DNA from: an uncultured Caryophanales bacterium
Lineage (GTDB): Bacteria; Bacillota_I; Bacilli_A; RFN20; CAG-288
Length of the DNA stretch: 64,000 bases
Direction: 5' to 3'
NCBI GenBank assembly: GCA_905211645.1
Contig: CAJMBK010000004.1
Coordinates: 1-64,000 of the forward strand
Shown in pieces: positions 8,927 to 18,733 of the stretch; the first letter of the stretch is position 1; each line of letters begins with the position of its first letter. The notes under the pieces are model-generated. The model did no database searches, was not told the DNA's origin, and was given only the letters and a program-made list of their open reading frames with translations. A program made the position numbers and the translations under genes.

Positions 8927-9009
8927 AATAATATGCAAATTTGTTATTAAATTACTTTAATTTATATATTAATCTTATATAATATCTTTTGATTTTGGAG
9001 GTTTTATAA

Positions 9010-9300
9010 ATGTCTACAGCTATATTAATTATTGCTATCTTCGCTATGGTATTTTACATTGGCGCTGTTGTTTTATTTTTTGTCAGAAAAAGTTACACAA
9101 AATATTTTGAACTTGTAGGTTTAGCTTTATTAGCAACCATGACAATCTTAGCTATGTGCAACAATTTCTCACTTCAACAAGCACCTATGATCATGTTATT
9201 AATTACTCTCGTTTGCGTAATTATTCTCAGAGTATTTTCTTTGGTTAAGGTACAAGTTAGTGTTAAATCTAGCTCCTCAAGAAAATCAGCAAAGAAATAA
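9010..9300 (+). CDS. Small membrane protein, three predicted helices
   Basis: A 96-residue hydrophobic protein with helices at about 3-25, 32-53 and 58-78 and a basic, Ser-rich cytoplasmic tail (KSSSSRKSAKK). No family is recognised. GGAGG 8 nt upstream marks the start. It lies between mnmA and rimO, with its own terminator after it, so it is probably monocistronic. A TATAAT-like box around 8975-8982 could be its promoter. Confidence 0.65.
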   Translation: MSTAILIIAIFAMVFYIGAVVLFFVRKSYTKYFELVGLALLATMTILAMCNNFSLQQAPMIMLLITLVCVIILRVFSLVKVQVSVKSSSSRKSAKK

Positions 9301-9326
9301 AAAATAACAAATAAATTAAAGTTCGC

Positions 9327-9361
9327 AGAGTAGTTATAAAAGCTAACTACTCTCTTTTTTT
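9327..9361 (+). terminator. Terminator abutting the rimO ribosome site
   Basis: AGAGTAGTT/AACTACTCT stem (9327-9335 with 9345-9353) followed by a T-tract to 9361. The rimO SD GGAGGTGA starts one base later, so readthrough or a promoter within the hairpin must supply rimO mRNA. Confidence 0.8.
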
Positions 9362-9372
9362 GGAGGTGATAT

Positions 9373-10674
9373 ATGAATATTGGTTTTATTTCATTGGGTT
9401 GTGCTAAAAACCAGGTCGATACAGAAGAAATTTTGATGTACTTAAAGAGAAATGGTATGGAATTAACTTCCCAAGTGGAGTTAGCTGATATCATTATCAT
9501 CAACACTTGTGCTTTTATCGAAAGTGCAAAAAAAGAAGCTATCGATACAATTTTAGAGATGGCTCAGTACAAAAAACCACTTATTGTTATCGGATGCTTA
9601 GCTCAACGTTATGCAGAGGAGATCAAACAATCAATCCCAGAAATTTCTTTAGTTATTCCAATTAGAGATTACGATCACTTCGGTGAGGAATTCCAAAAAT
9701 TGATTCCTAATTTAGTCATGGAAGGTAAAATTGATCCTACTAAGAGAATTTACACTTCTAAAGATCACGAAGCTTACTTAAGAATTTCTGAAGGTTGTAA
9801 CAATTTCTGCACATTCTGTGCAATTCCACTTATCAGAGGTCGTTTCCATTCAGTTCCACTTGAAACTTTAAAAGCAGAACTTGATGATATGGCTAAAAAT
9901 GGAATTAAATCAGTCACAATTATTTCTCAAGATACGACAAAGTATGGTACGGATATCGGTTTAACAATTATTGATTTACTTAAGGAAGTCTGTTCTCACG
10001 AAGAATTTGAATTCGTTAAACTCATGTATCTTTATCCTGATGAAATTACTGACGAACTTATTAATTTCTTCAAAGATAATCCAAAACTTACACCGTACTT
10101 TGACTTGCCACTTCAACACGGTTCCAATCACATTCTTAGATTGATGGCAAGACGTGGTTCGAGAGAACAAAACTTAGAAATTATCAAAAAATTCAAATCT
10201 ACTGTTCCTAATGCAATATTAAGAACAACCATGCTTCTTGGTTTCCCAGGTGAAACTGAAGAAGATTTCAATGAAACAATGGATTTCATTAAAGAAATTG
10301 AATTTGATCATATGGGTGCTTTCATCTATTCAAGAGAAGAAGGTACTAAGAGCTATGATTTCCCAGATAGAGTTAATAAAAATACTGCAAAAGGCAGATA
10401 CAATAAACTCATGAAGGAACAAGCAAAGATTTCTTACCGTTTGAATAAACAAAGACTTGGTAAGAAATATAAATTCATGGTTCAAGAATATGATGAGGAG
10501 AATATGTGCTACTACGGAGTTAGCGATATCTACGCCCCTGACGATATCGATGGAAAGATGTATGTCTATTCAAATGTAGAACTTCATAGTGGTGATTTGA
10601 TTGAAGTTGAAATTATCAACGTTCCAAATCCATATGATTTAGAAGCAAAATTTGTTTCATTTTTAAATAAATAA
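9373..10674 (+). CDS. rimO: Ribosomal protein S12 methylthiotransferase RimO
   Basis: Radical-SAM enzyme that methylthiolates an aspartate of ribosomal protein S12. N-terminal UPF0004 cluster cysteines are C10 (SLGCAKNQVD), C46 and C75; the radical-SAM CxxxCxxC is C142, C146 and C149 in EGCNNFCTFCAIPL. A C-terminal TRAM domain occupies about 370-433. The LGCAKNQVDTE start and the ISEGCNNFC motif favour RimO over its paralogues MiaB and MtaB. A strong SD (GGAGGTGA) sits 6 nt before the ATG, immediately after a terminator T-tract. Confidence 0.92.
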   Translation: MNIGFISLGCAKNQVDTEEILMYLKRNGMELTSQVELADIIIINTCAFIESAKKEAIDTILEMAQYKKPLIVIGCLAQRYAEEIKQSIPEISLVIPIRDYDHFGEEFQKLIPNLVMEGKIDPTKRIYTSKDHEAYLRISEGCNNFCTFCAIPLIRGRFHSVPLETLKAELDDMAKNGIKSVTIISQDTTKYGTDIGLTIIDLLKEVCSHEEFEFVKLMYLYPDEITDELINFFKDNPKLTPYFDLPLQHGSNHILRLMARRGSREQNLEIIKKFKSTVPNAILRTTMLLGFPGETEEDFNETMDFIKEIEFDHMGAFIYSREEGTKSYDFPDRVNKNTAKGRYNKLMKEQAKISYRLNKQRLGKKYKFMVQEYDEENMCYYGVSDIYAPDDIDGKMYVYSNVELHSGDLIEVEIINVPNPYDLEAKFVSFLNK

Positions 10675-10692
10675 TCACTAGGAGGCTAAATA

Positions 10693-12528
10693 ATGATTTT
10701 CGGAAAATACGTAAATCGTTATTATGCTAAGTACTGGTATTACTTCTTAATCGGCTTTTTAAGCTTGATTGCAGTTGATGTTGTTCAATTATTTGTTCCT
10801 GAGATTATCGGTGAGATCATCGGTAAGCTCAGTAACTACTTGATACAACAGCAAGGCGGTATAGTTGATGGAGCTGTTTGGGGTGGTACTGAAAACTTTA
10901 TGCATGTTAACGATTATGTTTACTACTTCACAGTACTTGCATTGATAGTTTTCGCCATAGGTTTATTCAGATACTTATGGAGAATTACCTTAAATTTAAC
11001 CCAAGTAAGAATCGAACGTGATTTGCGAAGAGAGATGTTCTATCATGTTGAAACACTCTCAGCCAGTTTTTACAATATGCAAAAAACTGGTGGTTTGATG
11101 GCTTATTTTACAAATGATATCGAATCTGTTTCTATCACATTTTCAGATGGTATCATCTTCATGTGCGATGTTGTCTTTTTGGGTACACTTGCACTTATTA
11201 AAATGTTGATGCTCAACTATGTTTTAGCTCTTTTATGTGCAGCACCAATGATTTTCTTTGCTTGCATCGGATACTACGTTGAAAAAGGTGCAGACGCAAG
11301 ATACGAAAAGAGACAAGAAACATTTGAAAAATTATCAGACATGGTTCAAGAAAACTTATCTGGTATTACAGTTATCAAAGCTTTCGTTAAGGAAGTTAGC
11401 GAGATGCGTAAGTTCGCTCGCTTGAATAAATACACAAAGAACTGCAATTTGACTTATTTGAAATACTCAATTAAAGTTGATGTTTTAGTTAATGCTTTAG
11501 TTTATTCATCATTCTTTATCTTAATTGCTTTAGGTGGTTCCATCATTTTGGCTCCTCAAATCAATATTTCTTTTGGATTGGAGAAGATGGATATCGATTC
11601 ATTAACTACATTCTACGGCTATTATGAATCATTAATTTGGCCTATGATCGCTGTAGGTATGCTTATTAATATTGTTTCAAGAGGTAGAGCATCCTTAAGA
11701 AGAATCTCTTATTTGATGGACCAAAAGAGTGAAATTAATGATCAACCTTATCAACATGTTAAAGAATTTAAAGGTGAAATTGAATTCAAAAATCTTGATT
11801 TCAAATATCCTGATGAAAAGAGTGATTTATTAGCTCTTGAACATATCAATGTCACTATTCATGCAGGTGAAAACGTTGGTATCATCGGTAAAACCGGTTC
11901 AGGTAAATCCACATTTGTTAACACACTTTTGAAACTTTATAACGTCGATAGAGGAATGATTTATATCGATGGCAAAGATATTAACGATTGGTCAAGTAAA
12001 GATTTAAGAGACCATATCGGTTATGTCGCTCAGGATACATTCTTATTCTCTGACTTTATTGATAGCAACATCGCTTTCTATAACCCTAACTTATCAGAAG
12101 ATGAAATCAAACAAGCAGCTAGATTTGCTTGTGTTGATGATAATATCAGTGAATTCTCATTAGGTTACAAGACTAAAGTTGGTGAAAGAGGAGTTACACT
12201 TTCAGGTGGTCAAAAACAACGTATTTCCATGGCTAGAGCAGTTATCAAGAATCCAGAGATTCTTATTCTTGATGACTCAGTTTCTGCTGTTGACTCAAAC
12301 ACCGAAAAAGAAATTTTAAATAATATCAATACTTACAGAAAAGGTAAGACAACATTTATCATCGCTCACAGAATTTCAGCAGTTGAAAATCTTGATAAGA
12401 TTATCGTTTTGGATAACGGTAGAATTGTTGGATGTGGTAAGCATGATGAACTCATTAAAACCTGTCCTTTATACGCAAAGATTTGCAAATTACAATCTTT
12501 TGAAAAGGAGGTAGAAAACAATGGCTGA
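10693..12528 (+). CDS. Heterodimeric ABC exporter subunit, degenerate ATP site (BmrC/LmrC-like)
   Basis: Half-transporter with six membrane helices in the first 330 residues and a C-terminal ATPase. Walker A GKTGSGKST is at about 398, signature LSGGQKQR at about 501, and Walker B LILDDS at about 525. The residue after Walker B is Asp instead of the catalytic Glu. In heterodimeric exporters (BmrCD, LmrCD, TM287/288) one subunit has exactly this change, forming the non-hydrolysing site. The partner gene overlaps by 8 nt. A good AGGAGG precedes the ATG. Substrate (drug or lipid) is not decidable from sequence. Confidence 0.9.
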   Translation: MIFGKYVNRYYAKYWYYFLIGFLSLIAVDVVQLFVPEIIGEIIGKLSNYLIQQQGGIVDGAVWGGTENFMHVNDYVYYFTVLALIVFAIGLFRYLWRITLNLTQVRIERDLRREMFYHVETLSASFYNMQKTGGLMAYFTNDIESVSITFSDGIIFMCDVVFLGTLALIKMLMLNYVLALLCAAPMIFFACIGYYVEKGADARYEKRQETFEKLSDMVQENLSGITVIKAFVKEVSEMRKFARLNKYTKNCNLTYLKYSIKVDVLVNALVYSSFFILIALGGSIILAPQINISFGLEKMDIDSLTTFYGYYESLIWPMIAVGMLINIVSRGRASLRRISYLMDQKSEINDQPYQHVKEFKGEIEFKNLDFKYPDEKSDLLALEHINVTIHAGENVGIIGKTGSGKSTFVNTLLKLYNVDRGMIYIDGKDINDWSSKDLRDHIGYVAQDTFLFSDFIDSNIAFYNPNLSEDEIKQAARFACVDDNISEFSLGYKTKVGERGVTLSGGQKQRISMARAVIKNPEILILDDSVSAVDSNTEKEILNNINTYRKGKTTFIIAHRISAVENLDKIIVLDNGRIVGCGKHDELIKTCPLYAKICKLQSFEKEVENNG

Positions 12529-14320
12529 TGTTACAGAATTAGAACAACAACATGATAAGTTCTCCGCAAAAGATATGGTTTTGCTTAAAAGATTTGCAAA
12601 GTACATGAAACCTTACGTCTGGAAGTTACTATTCTTCTTGCTTCTTGATATGGTTGGTACAATTTGCATTGCAGCAGAACCAATGTTATGGGGTGAATTT
12701 CTCAATGCTCTTGAGAGAAGTTTGCTCAATAATCAAGCAAATTTCTCACTAATTGCTATCTATTGTTCTTTATATTTAGTTATCTTTTTAGGATTTTTGT
12801 TATCCTACTGGTTCTGTTCCTACGGTTTCCAAAAAATTGGTCAGGATGTCATTTACGATGTTCGTGTTGAAGTCTTCAACCATATTGAAAACTTAGGTAT
12901 TGAACAAATCAATGCAATTCCAATTGGTAAATACGTTACTCGTGTTACTAATGATACTTATACATTATCATTATTCTTTACCGATGTCTTAGTTAACTTC
13001 ATCCGTAACTTATTCTCACTTATTGTTGTTGCATTCTACGTATTAGTTTTACAATGGCAGCTTGGTTTGATCGTTATGGCTTTTGTTCCATTTATTATCT
13101 TACTCAGTTATGTTGTTAGAACTAAGGCAAGAAAGAGATTCCGTTTAGTTAGAAACTCTATTACATCAATAAACGCATTCATGTCAGAAAATCTTTCAGG
13201 TATGCGTACGATTCAAATCTATAACCAAGAAGAAAGAAAAGGTAAAGAGTTTGATAAGATTAATGACGAATTAAGGGATAGATGGTTTAAGGTTCAACGT
13301 TTGTGGGCTTTCTACTATCCTGCAATGTATGTTATTCAAATGCTTTGTGTTATCTGCGTTTTTGCTGCAGGTATTCCAATGGTTTTAAATGGTGTAATTT
13401 TGTCAGGAACCCTCTTCACATTCTATCTTTATACCACTCAATTCTTCGGTCCAATTCAGCAACTTGCTACATTATCTAATCAGATTTCTAACTTTTTATC
13501 ATCTGCAGAAAAAGTTAGCTCAGTTCTTGATATGCAAGCTACAGTTGAAGATTTTCCTAATGCAAGACCAGTCGATAAATTCTTCGGTGAAATTGAATTT
13601 AAACATGTTTGGTTTGCGTACGTTGGTGAAGATTGGGTCTTAAAGGATGTTTCCTTTAAGATCAAAGCAGGTCAAACTGCAGCATTTGTCGGTCAAACTG
13701 GTGCAGGTAAATCAACAATCATCGGTTTGATTGTTAGAAACTACAACATCCAAAAGGGTGAAATCTTAATTGATGGTATTAACATCAAAGATATTCAAAT
13801 TGAATCCTTGCGTCGTGGTATCGGTGAAATGCTTCAAGATGTCTTCCTCTTCTCTGGAACAATTGCAGATAACATTTCTTTAAATGATAAGACTGTTCCT
13901 CATGAAGATATTGTTAATGCTTGTAAATATGTCGGTGCTGACAAATTTATTGAGAAATTACCTAATAAATACGACGAAGTCGTTCGTGAAAGAGGCAATA
14001 ACTTCTCAACTGGTCAAAGACAATTAATTTCATTCGCTAGAGTTGTTGTTTACAAACCTCAAATCATCGTTCTCGATGAAGCTACAGCAAATATTGATAC
14101 TGAGACTGAAGTTTTGATTCAAGATTCCTTGAACAAGATGAGAAATATCGGTACTATGCTTATCGTTGCTCATAGACTTTCAACAATTAAGAATGCTGAC
14201 GTTATCTTTGTTTTATCCAAAGGTAGAATTATTGAACAAGGTAACCACGATGAACTCGTCAAATTAGGTGGAACTTATTACAATATGTATCGTTTGCAAA
14301 ATATGCAAAAAGATATTTAA
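12521..14320 (+). CDS. Heterodimeric ABC exporter subunit, catalytic (BmrD/LmrD-like)
   Basis: Second half-transporter, 599 residues, with six helices and an ATPase. Walker A GQTGAGKST is at about 390, and Walker B IVLDEA at about 516 keeps the catalytic Glu. The signature is NFSTGQRQL instead of LSGGQ; in such heterodimers this altered signature faces the partner's degenerate site. So the two proteins are complementary, with one active composite site. The ATG overlaps the end of the first subunit gene, with AAAGGAGG upstream, consistent with coupled 1:1 synthesis. Confidence 0.91.
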   Translation: MADVTELEQQHDKFSAKDMVLLKRFAKYMKPYVWKLLFFLLLDMVGTICIAAEPMLWGEFLNALERSLLNNQANFSLIAIYCSLYLVIFLGFLLSYWFCSYGFQKIGQDVIYDVRVEVFNHIENLGIEQINAIPIGKYVTRVTNDTYTLSLFFTDVLVNFIRNLFSLIVVAFYVLVLQWQLGLIVMAFVPFIILLSYVVRTKARKRFRLVRNSITSINAFMSENLSGMRTIQIYNQEERKGKEFDKINDELRDRWFKVQRLWAFYYPAMYVIQMLCVICVFAAGIPMVLNGVILSGTLFTFYLYTTQFFGPIQQLATLSNQISNFLSSAEKVSSVLDMQATVEDFPNARPVDKFFGEIEFKHVWFAYVGEDWVLKDVSFKIKAGQTAAFVGQTGAGKSTIIGLIVRNYNIQKGEILIDGINIKDIQIESLRRGIGEMLQDVFLFSGTIADNISLNDKTVPHEDIVNACKYVGADKFIEKLPNKYDEVVRERGNNFSTGQRQLISFARVVVYKPQIIVLDEATANIDTETEVLIQDSLNKMRNIGTMLIVAHRLSTIKNADVIFVLSKGRIIEQGNHDELVKLGGTYYNMYRLQNMQKDI

Positions 14321-14358
14321 AATTTAGCATTCTTAACTAATGAAAGCGTTATCTAAAA

Positions 14359-14367
14359 TGCTATAAT
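14359..14367 (+). promoter_or_regulatory. cysS promoter, extended -10, near-leaderless start
   Basis: TGCTATAAT is a perfect extended -10 (TGnTATAAT). The cysS ATG starts at 14377, 9 nt after the box, so the 5' leader would be 0-3 nt. No SD is present. No good -35 is seen, as often with extended -10 promoters. Confidence 0.6.
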
Positions 14368-14376
14368 CTTACAAAT

Positions 14377-15726
14377 ATGAAAAAAGTATATTTATTTAAT
14401 ACATTAACTTCTCAAAAAGAGGAATTTAAACCTCTTGTTGAAAACGAAGTTTCCATATATTATTGCGGTCCAACAGTTTACAATTACCCACATTTAGGTA
14501 ATATGAGAACTGTAGTAGTTTTTGATTTACTTGCTAGATTGTTTACCGAACTTGGTTACAATGTTAAGATGGTCAGAAACTACACCGATATTGATGATAA
14601 AATCATCAACGCTGCTATTGCAGAAGGTAAAACTGAGAAAGAAATTTCTGATTTCTACATCAAAAGTTATGAAGATACAGAATCTAAACTCAATTGTTTA
14701 CCTTTATATGCAAAACCAAGAGTTAGTGAAACAATGGATCACATCATCTCTTTCATCGAAACAATGATCAAAGAAAATGTCGCTTATAAAGAAGGTGATG
14801 ATGTTTATTTTGATGTCACTAAAGATTCTAAATACGGTGAACTTTCAAAGATGAAACTTGAAAACCTTGATGATGGTAACCGTGTTGCTAAGAATTTAAA
14901 TAAACACAATGCACAAGACTTTGTTTTGTGGAAGTTAACTTCTGACAATGGTATCAAGTTCGATGCTCCATTTGGCAGAGGTAGACCTGGTTGGCATACA
15001 GAATGTGTTGTAATGGTCAATGATGTTTTCAAGAAACCTATCATCGATATTCATGGTGGAGGATTCGACTTAAAGTTTCCACATCATGAGAATGAAATGG
15101 CACAATCTGAATGTGTTAATCATACAACTTTAGCAAAGTATTGGATGCATGTTGGCTTCTTAAATGTCAATGGTGAAAAGATGAGTAAATCTCTTGGTAA
15201 TGACTTGAAGGCAAAGGATGTTATCTCCATGTATTCAGGTGATGCAGTTAGATTATTCTTCTACTCTTCACATTACCGTTCACCTTTGAACTTCACTGAC
15301 GACAACCTTAAAGAAGCTGTAAATAAAGTAAAGAAATATCAAGAAACAATTTACAAACTTCATAATAAGTTTGAACTTGAAAACCTTGATTATTACTCAC
15401 ATGCATTTCTTGATGAAACATTTGATTCATTCATCGATTCTCTTTGTGATGACTTGAACGTTAATAACGCTCTTGTTTCAGTTGAAAAGATTGTCAAAGA
15501 TATCAATCAATTTACAAGAAAGAGAGATTTGGATGTCAAATTACTTTCTGCAAATTACAACACCTTAATTAAATGTATGAACTTATTAGGTATCACATAT
15601 CAACTTCATGAAGTTACACTTCAAGAGAAAGAATTGTATTTACAATACTTAAATTCCAAACTCGAAAAAGATTTTGAAACTTCAGATAGATTGAGAAAGG
15701 AACTCATTGAGAAAGGATTGATTTAA
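14377..15726 (+). CDS. cysS: Cysteinyl-tRNA synthetase
   Basis: Class I synthetase charging tRNA-Cys in the cytosol. Length 449 residues is normal. The HIGH-type motif is HLGN at 39-42 and the KMSKS loop is at 268-272. Zinc ligands C30, C210, H235/H236 and E239 are all present. The stop TAA overlaps the ATG of the following mgtC-like gene (TAATG). The start has no SD and is preceded by an extended -10 box, so the transcript may be leaderless. Confidence 0.96.
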   Translation: MKKVYLFNTLTSQKEEFKPLVENEVSIYYCGPTVYNYPHLGNMRTVVVFDLLARLFTELGYNVKMVRNYTDIDDKIINAAIAEGKTEKEISDFYIKSYEDTESKLNCLPLYAKPRVSETMDHIISFIETMIKENVAYKEGDDVYFDVTKDSKYGELSKMKLENLDDGNRVAKNLNKHNAQDFVLWKLTSDNGIKFDAPFGRGRPGWHTECVVMVNDVFKKPIIDIHGGGFDLKFPHHENEMAQSECVNHTTLAKYWMHVGFLNVNGEKMSKSLGNDLKAKDVISMYSGDAVRLFFYSSHYRSPLNFTDDNLKEAVNKVKKYQETIYKLHNKFELENLDYYSHAFLDETFDSFIDSLCDDLNVNNALVSVEKIVKDINQFTRKRDLDVKLLSANYNTLIKCMNLLGITYQLHEVTLQEKELYLQYLNSKLEKDFETSDRLRKELIEKGLI

Positions 15727-16529
15727 TGGATAAATTAGTGCTTGCTACTGCATTGATAAACGAAAATAGTTTACCTTCACTTGATAAAGGTATTTTAGGC
15801 CTTTTACAAATGAATGGTGGCTTAGCTTTATATTGCTTAGTAGTAACACTTTTTTCATTAATTATTTCTGGTATCATCGGTGTTGAAAGAGAGTTAAGAG
15901 GTCACGCCGCCGGTTTAAGAACTCACATTATGGTTAGCTTAGGTGCTACCTTAATTATGAGTGTTTCAATGGGAAGCTTGTATCAAAATCCAAACGCAGA
16001 CCCATACCGTGTTGCTGCACAAGTTGTTTCCGGTATCGGTTTCCTTGGCGCTGGTACAATTATGCAAACATCAACAGATATTAAGGGCTTAACTACTGCA
16101 AGTACCTTATGGTTATGCGGTGGTATTGGACTTGCATGCGGTGCAGGCTTTGTCACAGAAGCTTTAATAGTTGCTGGTTTTTCACTCTTTGTTCTTTTGA
16201 TGCTTGGTTTAATCGAAAGAAGTTATTCCAAGTTCTCTCCAAGTGTTGTTATCATCACAGATGATGGAACTCCATTTTTGAAGAAAGCGTTGGAAATTGC
16301 CGATCATTTCGATTGTTACATCGTTGATATCGATACATCAATGATCACTTACCGTCAAAGAAATTGCGTAAAAATTGTTTTAAATTTCAGAAAAGATGTT
16401 ACAGATTCTAAACTTAGAAGCTTTGCTGATGAATTGAAAGAGGCAATTCATCCATTTGAACTTAAAGTTATGTCATCATTTTCAAGAAAGAAACATAGAA
16501 CTATCAATTCAAACAACAAGAAGAAATAA
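15726..16529 (+). CDS. MgtC/SapB family membrane protein
   Basis: A 267-residue protein with an N-terminal MgtC/SapB domain: GIIGVERELRGHAAGLRTH, then VVSGIGFLGAGTIM and GLTTASTLWLCGGIGLACG, spread over about five helices (residues 25-165). The C-terminal 100 residues form a small cytosolic ACT-like domain, followed by a Lys-rich tail. MgtC proteins modulate the F1Fo ATPase or help growth under low Mg in pathogens; the role in this host is unknown. Start overlaps the cysS stop by 1 nt. Confidence 0.87.
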   Translation: MDKLVLATALINENSLPSLDKGILGLLQMNGGLALYCLVVTLFSLIISGIIGVERELRGHAAGLRTHIMVSLGATLIMSVSMGSLYQNPNADPYRVAAQVVSGIGFLGAGTIMQTSTDIKGLTTASTLWLCGGIGLACGAGFVTEALIVAGFSLFVLLMLGLIERSYSKFSPSVVIITDDGTPFLKKALEIADHFDCYIVDIDTSMITYRQRNCVKIVLNFRKDVTDSKLRSFADELKEAIHPFELKVMSSFSRKKHRTINSNNKKK

Positions 16530-16537
16530 CTTTTTTT

Positions 16538-16828
16538 ATGTCAAATTTAGATTTGAAAAAACGTGTTGAGTTGATTCTCTGCACAAACGATAACAAGAAA
16601 ATTAAAAATAAGGAAGAATTCAATATTGCTAGCAGACTGATGCATGATTTAGTATGTGACTATTATGAATCAGGAGTTGTAATCGAAAACAAAGATTTTA
16701 ACGAGGTTATGTTTCATTTAAGAAGATCTTTGTTCTACGATTCAGATAAATCAGTATTAAGTTACTTGGAATGGTTATTAAACAAATATATAGAGAAAGT
16801 GAAAAAGGAGAGAGCAAACCATGCATAA
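16538..16828 (+). CDS. Unknown small protein
   Basis: A 96-residue soluble, mostly helical protein with a Lys/Glu-rich C-terminus (NKYIEKVKKERANHA). It has no recognised domain. It starts 9 nt after the mgtC-like gene without an SD and overlaps the GH13 gene by 8 nt. Its position between cysS-mgtC and the GH13 gene suggests one long transcript. Confidence 0.6.
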   Translation: MSNLDLKKRVELILCTNDNKKIKNKEEFNIASRLMHDLVCDYYESGVVIENKDFNEVMFHLRRSLFYDSDKSVLSYLEWLLNKYIEKVKKERANHA

Positions 16829-18545
16829 AGAAATTAACACCTTAAATATATTCCATCAAGATAATTCTAATTATTGTTTCGCAACTGATAAAAATAAAGT
16901 AACCCTTCGTTTGAGAGTTAGAAAAGATTTAAATCTTGAAGATGTTACTTTGTGGTATGGTGTTAAATATAAATTTTTAAAACACGATACCGCAAAACTA
17001 GAAGTCAAATATGAAAATGACACCTGCAAGTTTTATGAAATCAATTTAACTCTTGAAGATAGGAGAGTAGCATACTGTTTCACATTTAAATATAAAGGTG
17101 AAACTTATTATTACACTAGAGAAGGTATCAATTTAGATTTTGATGAAACCTGGTCTTATTACCTATTCCAAATTGGATTTATTAACGATGATGATGTCGT
17201 TTATCAAAGTGAATATTCCAAAAACAAAATTTTCTATCAAGTTTTCGTTGAAAGATTCAACATTGGAAACAAAGATAAGAATATGGATTATGTAAATATG
17301 TCGGTTGAAGATAAGCCTAATAGAATGTCATTCATGGGTGGTGATTTACAAGGCGTTATCGATAAGATTGACTACTTAAAAGAATTAGGAATTAACGTTT
17401 TATATTTAAATCCTATTTTTGAATCAAATAGTAACCATAAATACAACATTGCTGACTACAAGATGATTGACCATAATTTCGGCGATGATGAAGTATTCAA
17501 AAAGTTAGTCGACTTATGCCATGAAAATGGTATCTTAGTCGTCTTAGATGCTGTTTTTAATCATTGTGCAACCGATAATCCAATCTTTGAAGACGTCTGT
17601 GAAAAAGGTAAGGAATCAAAATATTACGACTGGTTTTTTGTCCATGGTGATAAAGCTAAAGTTAGCATGTTTGATCCAAACTATGAAGGATTTGGACTTG
17701 GTGGCTACATGCCAAAGCTTAACACCGCAAATAAAGAAGTCAGAGACTATTTAATTGATGTCGGTACCTATTTCATCAAGAAATTTGATATTGATGGTTG
17801 GAGACTTGATGTCGGTGATGAAGTTAGCCATAATTTCTGGCATGAATTCAGAAACGCATGTAAAGCAATCAAGAAAGATTTCTTAATTATTGGTGAAGTT
17901 TGGTTTGACCCAAGAAGCTTCTTACATGGTGATCAATTTGACTCCGTCATGAATTACACCTACAGAAAAGCAATTTTAAGATATTTCAAAAAAGGTTTTA
18001 ATATTGATAAACTGGTTTACGATATCACTGATTGCTATTTGGAAAATACCTCAACAATCTCAAAGATGATGTTCAATCTTTTAGATAGCCACGATACACC
18101 TAGATTCTATTTCACTTTGAATCACGATGTAGACTTATTGAAACAAGCCGTCGCTTTACAATTTGCCTATGTTGGTAATCCAAGTATCTACTACGGTGAT
18201 GAATATCACTTAGATGGTGATGATGATCCAGATTGCAGACGTGGAATGATCTTTGATAAAGACAAGATTGACGTCGAATATCTTGAATTTATCAAGAAGT
18301 TCATCTCTATCAGAAAGAGCGAAAAAGCTCTTTATGAAGGTGAAATTTCATTATCAACAAACAACAATAAGTACTTCTCAATGACTAGATTTGTTGGAAA
18401 CGAAAAGGTTACTTTGATTTTAAATAACAAAGTTAAACCACTTGATTTATCTGACTTAAACTACTCCAAAGTTTTAATTTCTAATCGTTTTGATGAAGAT
18501 AAGAAATCTTTGAAAAATAAAGGTTTCGTTATTATTAAAGAGTAA
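16821..18545 (+). CDS. GH13 alpha-amylase family, neopullulanase/cyclomaltodextrinase-like
   Basis: A cytosolic glycosidase (no signal peptide) likely to cut maltodextrins or cyclodextrins. The N-terminal 135 residues form a beta-sandwich in the place of the CBM34 domain of neopullulanases. The catalytic barrel follows, with MGGDLQGVIDKIDYLKELG and LDAVFNH. Catalytic residues are nucleophile D330 (GWRLDVGDE), acid/base E359 (IIGEVWFDP) and D425 (LLDSHDTPRF). MGGDLQG and DVGDE are characteristic of the neopullulanase branch. An SD (AAAGGAGAG) lies inside the preceding gene. A hairpin terminator follows the stop. Confidence 0.88.
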   Translation: MHKEINTLNIFHQDNSNYCFATDKNKVTLRLRVRKDLNLEDVTLWYGVKYKFLKHDTAKLEVKYENDTCKFYEINLTLEDRRVAYCFTFKYKGETYYYTREGINLDFDETWSYYLFQIGFINDDDVVYQSEYSKNKIFYQVFVERFNIGNKDKNMDYVNMSVEDKPNRMSFMGGDLQGVIDKIDYLKELGINVLYLNPIFESNSNHKYNIADYKMIDHNFGDDEVFKKLVDLCHENGILVVLDAVFNHCATDNPIFEDVCEKGKESKYYDWFFVHGDKAKVSMFDPNYEGFGLGGYMPKLNTANKEVRDYLIDVGTYFIKKFDIDGWRLDVGDEVSHNFWHEFRNACKAIKKDFLIIGEVWFDPRSFLHGDQFDSVMNYTYRKAILRYFKKGFNIDKLVYDITDCYLENTSTISKMMFNLLDSHDTPRFYFTLNHDVDLLKQAVALQFAYVGNPSIYYGDEYHLDGDDDPDCRRGMIFDKDKIDVEYLEFIKKFISIRKSEKALYEGEISLSTNNNKYFSMTRFVGNEKVTLILNNKVKPLDLSDLNYSKVLISNRFDEDKKSLKNKGFVIIKE

Positions 18546-18549
18546 AACC

Positions 18550-18573
18550 ACTGGCTCAATGAGCCAGTTTTAT
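18550..18573 (+). terminator. Terminator after the GH13 gene
   Basis: ACTGGCTCA/TGAGCCAGT stem (18550-18558 with 18560-18568), then TTTATTA, 5 nt after the stop. The T-tract is short. Confidence 0.7.
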
Positions 18574-18696
18574 TATGGAAAGAAATACGAGTAATAAATA
18601 AATTTAATTTTCATGAAGCCTAGAATATCCTCCTTTTATCCTATATATCGCATGGACTTCAAAAAAATTAAAAAAATTTAAAAATATTTTTACAAA

Positions 18697-18726
18697 ATAA
18701 AACTGCAAGGAATTTTATCCTTGCAG
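18697..18726 (-). terminator. Terminator of the feo operon
   Basis: CTGCAAGGA/TCCTTGCAG stem (18703-18711 and 18718-18726) with a 6-nt loop. On the - strand it is followed by TTTTATTTT. It lies 8 nt past the stop of the last feo gene. Confidence 0.85.
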
Positions 18727-18733
18727 CGATTAA

